From contig JANTFJ010000161.1 in assembly GCA_024763495.1 (NCBI GenBank), forward strand, positions 1-6,328: DNA of 6,328 nucleotides. Reading direction: 5' to 3'. The notes below the pieces were generated by a model. That model had not been told where the DNA came from and did no database searches. It worked only from the letters and a program-made list of their open reading frames with translations. Positions 5,943 to 6,328 of this stretch are shown here, piece after piece. Both the position numbers and the translations under genes were made by a program. Each line of letters opens with the position of its first letter. Within the stretch, counting starts at the first letter, position 1. Origin of the DNA: Desulfobulbaceae bacterium. Lineage in GTDB: Bacteria > Desulfobacterota > Desulfobulbia > Desulfobulbales > SURF-16.

Positions 5943-6099
5943 AGGATGGAGTTTACCGAAAAAAGCAGCCCCGGTGAACGATTACGATTTGACCTTGACA
6001 AACAATGCGTATCTCCGTAAATAACTGGGGTGCAATACAAAAAAATGAGAAATCAGAAACTTTCCTTTCCCGCGGATCACTGTGGGGCCAGACATAAAT

Positions 6100-6203
6100 G
6101 TCATGGAACTCGCTCCGCTCGCACCATGACCTACACAGGAGCTATGCCCTCGCAGGTCATTGCGCAAAGCGTTACCTGACCGGTAACTAATACGGGCATT
6201 GCC
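6100..6203. repeat. Cluster of four short inverted repeats
   Basis: In succession: GTCATGG/CCATGAC (6100-6106, 6124-6130), CAGGT/ACCTG (6153-6157, 6174-6178), GTTACC/GGTAAC (6171-6176, 6182-6187) and GGGC-ATT-GCCC (6194-6203). The second and third overlap and could form alternative hairpins. A minus-strand frame runs across this region but encodes low-complexity palindromic sequence and is not a gene. The stretch 5943-6257 otherwise holds nothing identifiable. Confidence 0.45.
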
Positions 6204-6257
6204 CACAACCCGGAAAAGCCCCTGTCAGGAACACCCCAAGGGCATTTCCTCCGGGCA

Positions 6258-6328
6258 CCCAGCCCTCTGGGCGATACAACATGGAACAAAGCTCATAGCA
6301 TAAATCGCCCAGGGGGCTGGGCTCCTAC
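6258..6328. repeat. REP/BIME-like double hairpin, copy 2 (cut by window end)
   Basis: The left arm CCCAGCCCTCTGGGCGAT (ending at 6275) and right arm beginning ATCGCCCAG at 6304 repeat the arms of 286-367, with one A-to-G change in the right arm. The loop holds ACATGGAACAAAGC (6279-6292), identical to copy 1 and in the same orientation. The outermost bases of the left arm differ from copy 1 (GGCA in place of AGGAG), and the right arm runs to the last base of the window. Confidence 0.85.

Noticed and set aside
5982..6206. Minus-strand frame of 74 codons
   Set aside because: It spans a cluster of short inverted repeats, has no clear ribosome binding site and gives an unlikely low-complexity product.
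286..6328. CRISPR array
   Set aside because: The repeats are few, unevenly spaced over kilobases, palindromic and of several families; no cas gene or regular spacer pattern is present.

Overview
The window looks like a chromosomal stretch from a Gram-negative anaerobe or facultative anaerobe, most plausibly Desulfobacterota (the former Deltaproteobacteria). This rests on gene content and style: a solitary glycolate/lactate-oxidase type Fe-S subunit, a Memo-family protein, moderate GC and many dispersed palindromic repeats. No gene here settles the taxonomy, so it is an inference.

Layout. Positions 1-557 carry no gene: a possible terminator for a gene to the left, a short palindrome, a REP/BIME-type double hairpin (286-367) and one copy of a ~120-bp dispersed element (376-497). 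The minus strand then carries, in transcription order from right to left, cysS (4548-3079, cysteinyl-tRNA synthetase), a Memo-like protein (2815-2012), tRNA-Gln(CUG) (1949-1876) with a good sigma70-like promoter, and a GlcF-like iron-sulfur protein (about 1820-558). The glcF reading frame lies directly behind the tRNA and has no ATG, GTG or TTG before its first Fe-S cluster. One plus-strand gene (5193-5687, TTG start with a strong ribosome binding site) encodes a 164-residue protein I do not recognise. Positions 5688-6328 are gene-free and hold an inverted copy of the ~120-bp element, a cluster of short inverted repeats and a second BIME cut by the window edge.

The genes do not form an obvious pathway. 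They are housekeeping or stand-alone functions (Cys and Gln decoding, a redox Fe-S subunit without its flavoprotein, a Memo protein without the other AmmeMemoRadiSam members in view). Large spacers suggest mostly separate transcription; glcF may depend on the tRNA-Gln transcript.

The most notable content is between the genes. At least four palindromic repeat families occupy the spacers and share short modules. Two of the families occur once at each end of the window, bracketing the five protein genes and the tRNA. I see no transposase, CRISPR array, phage gene or clear defence system.
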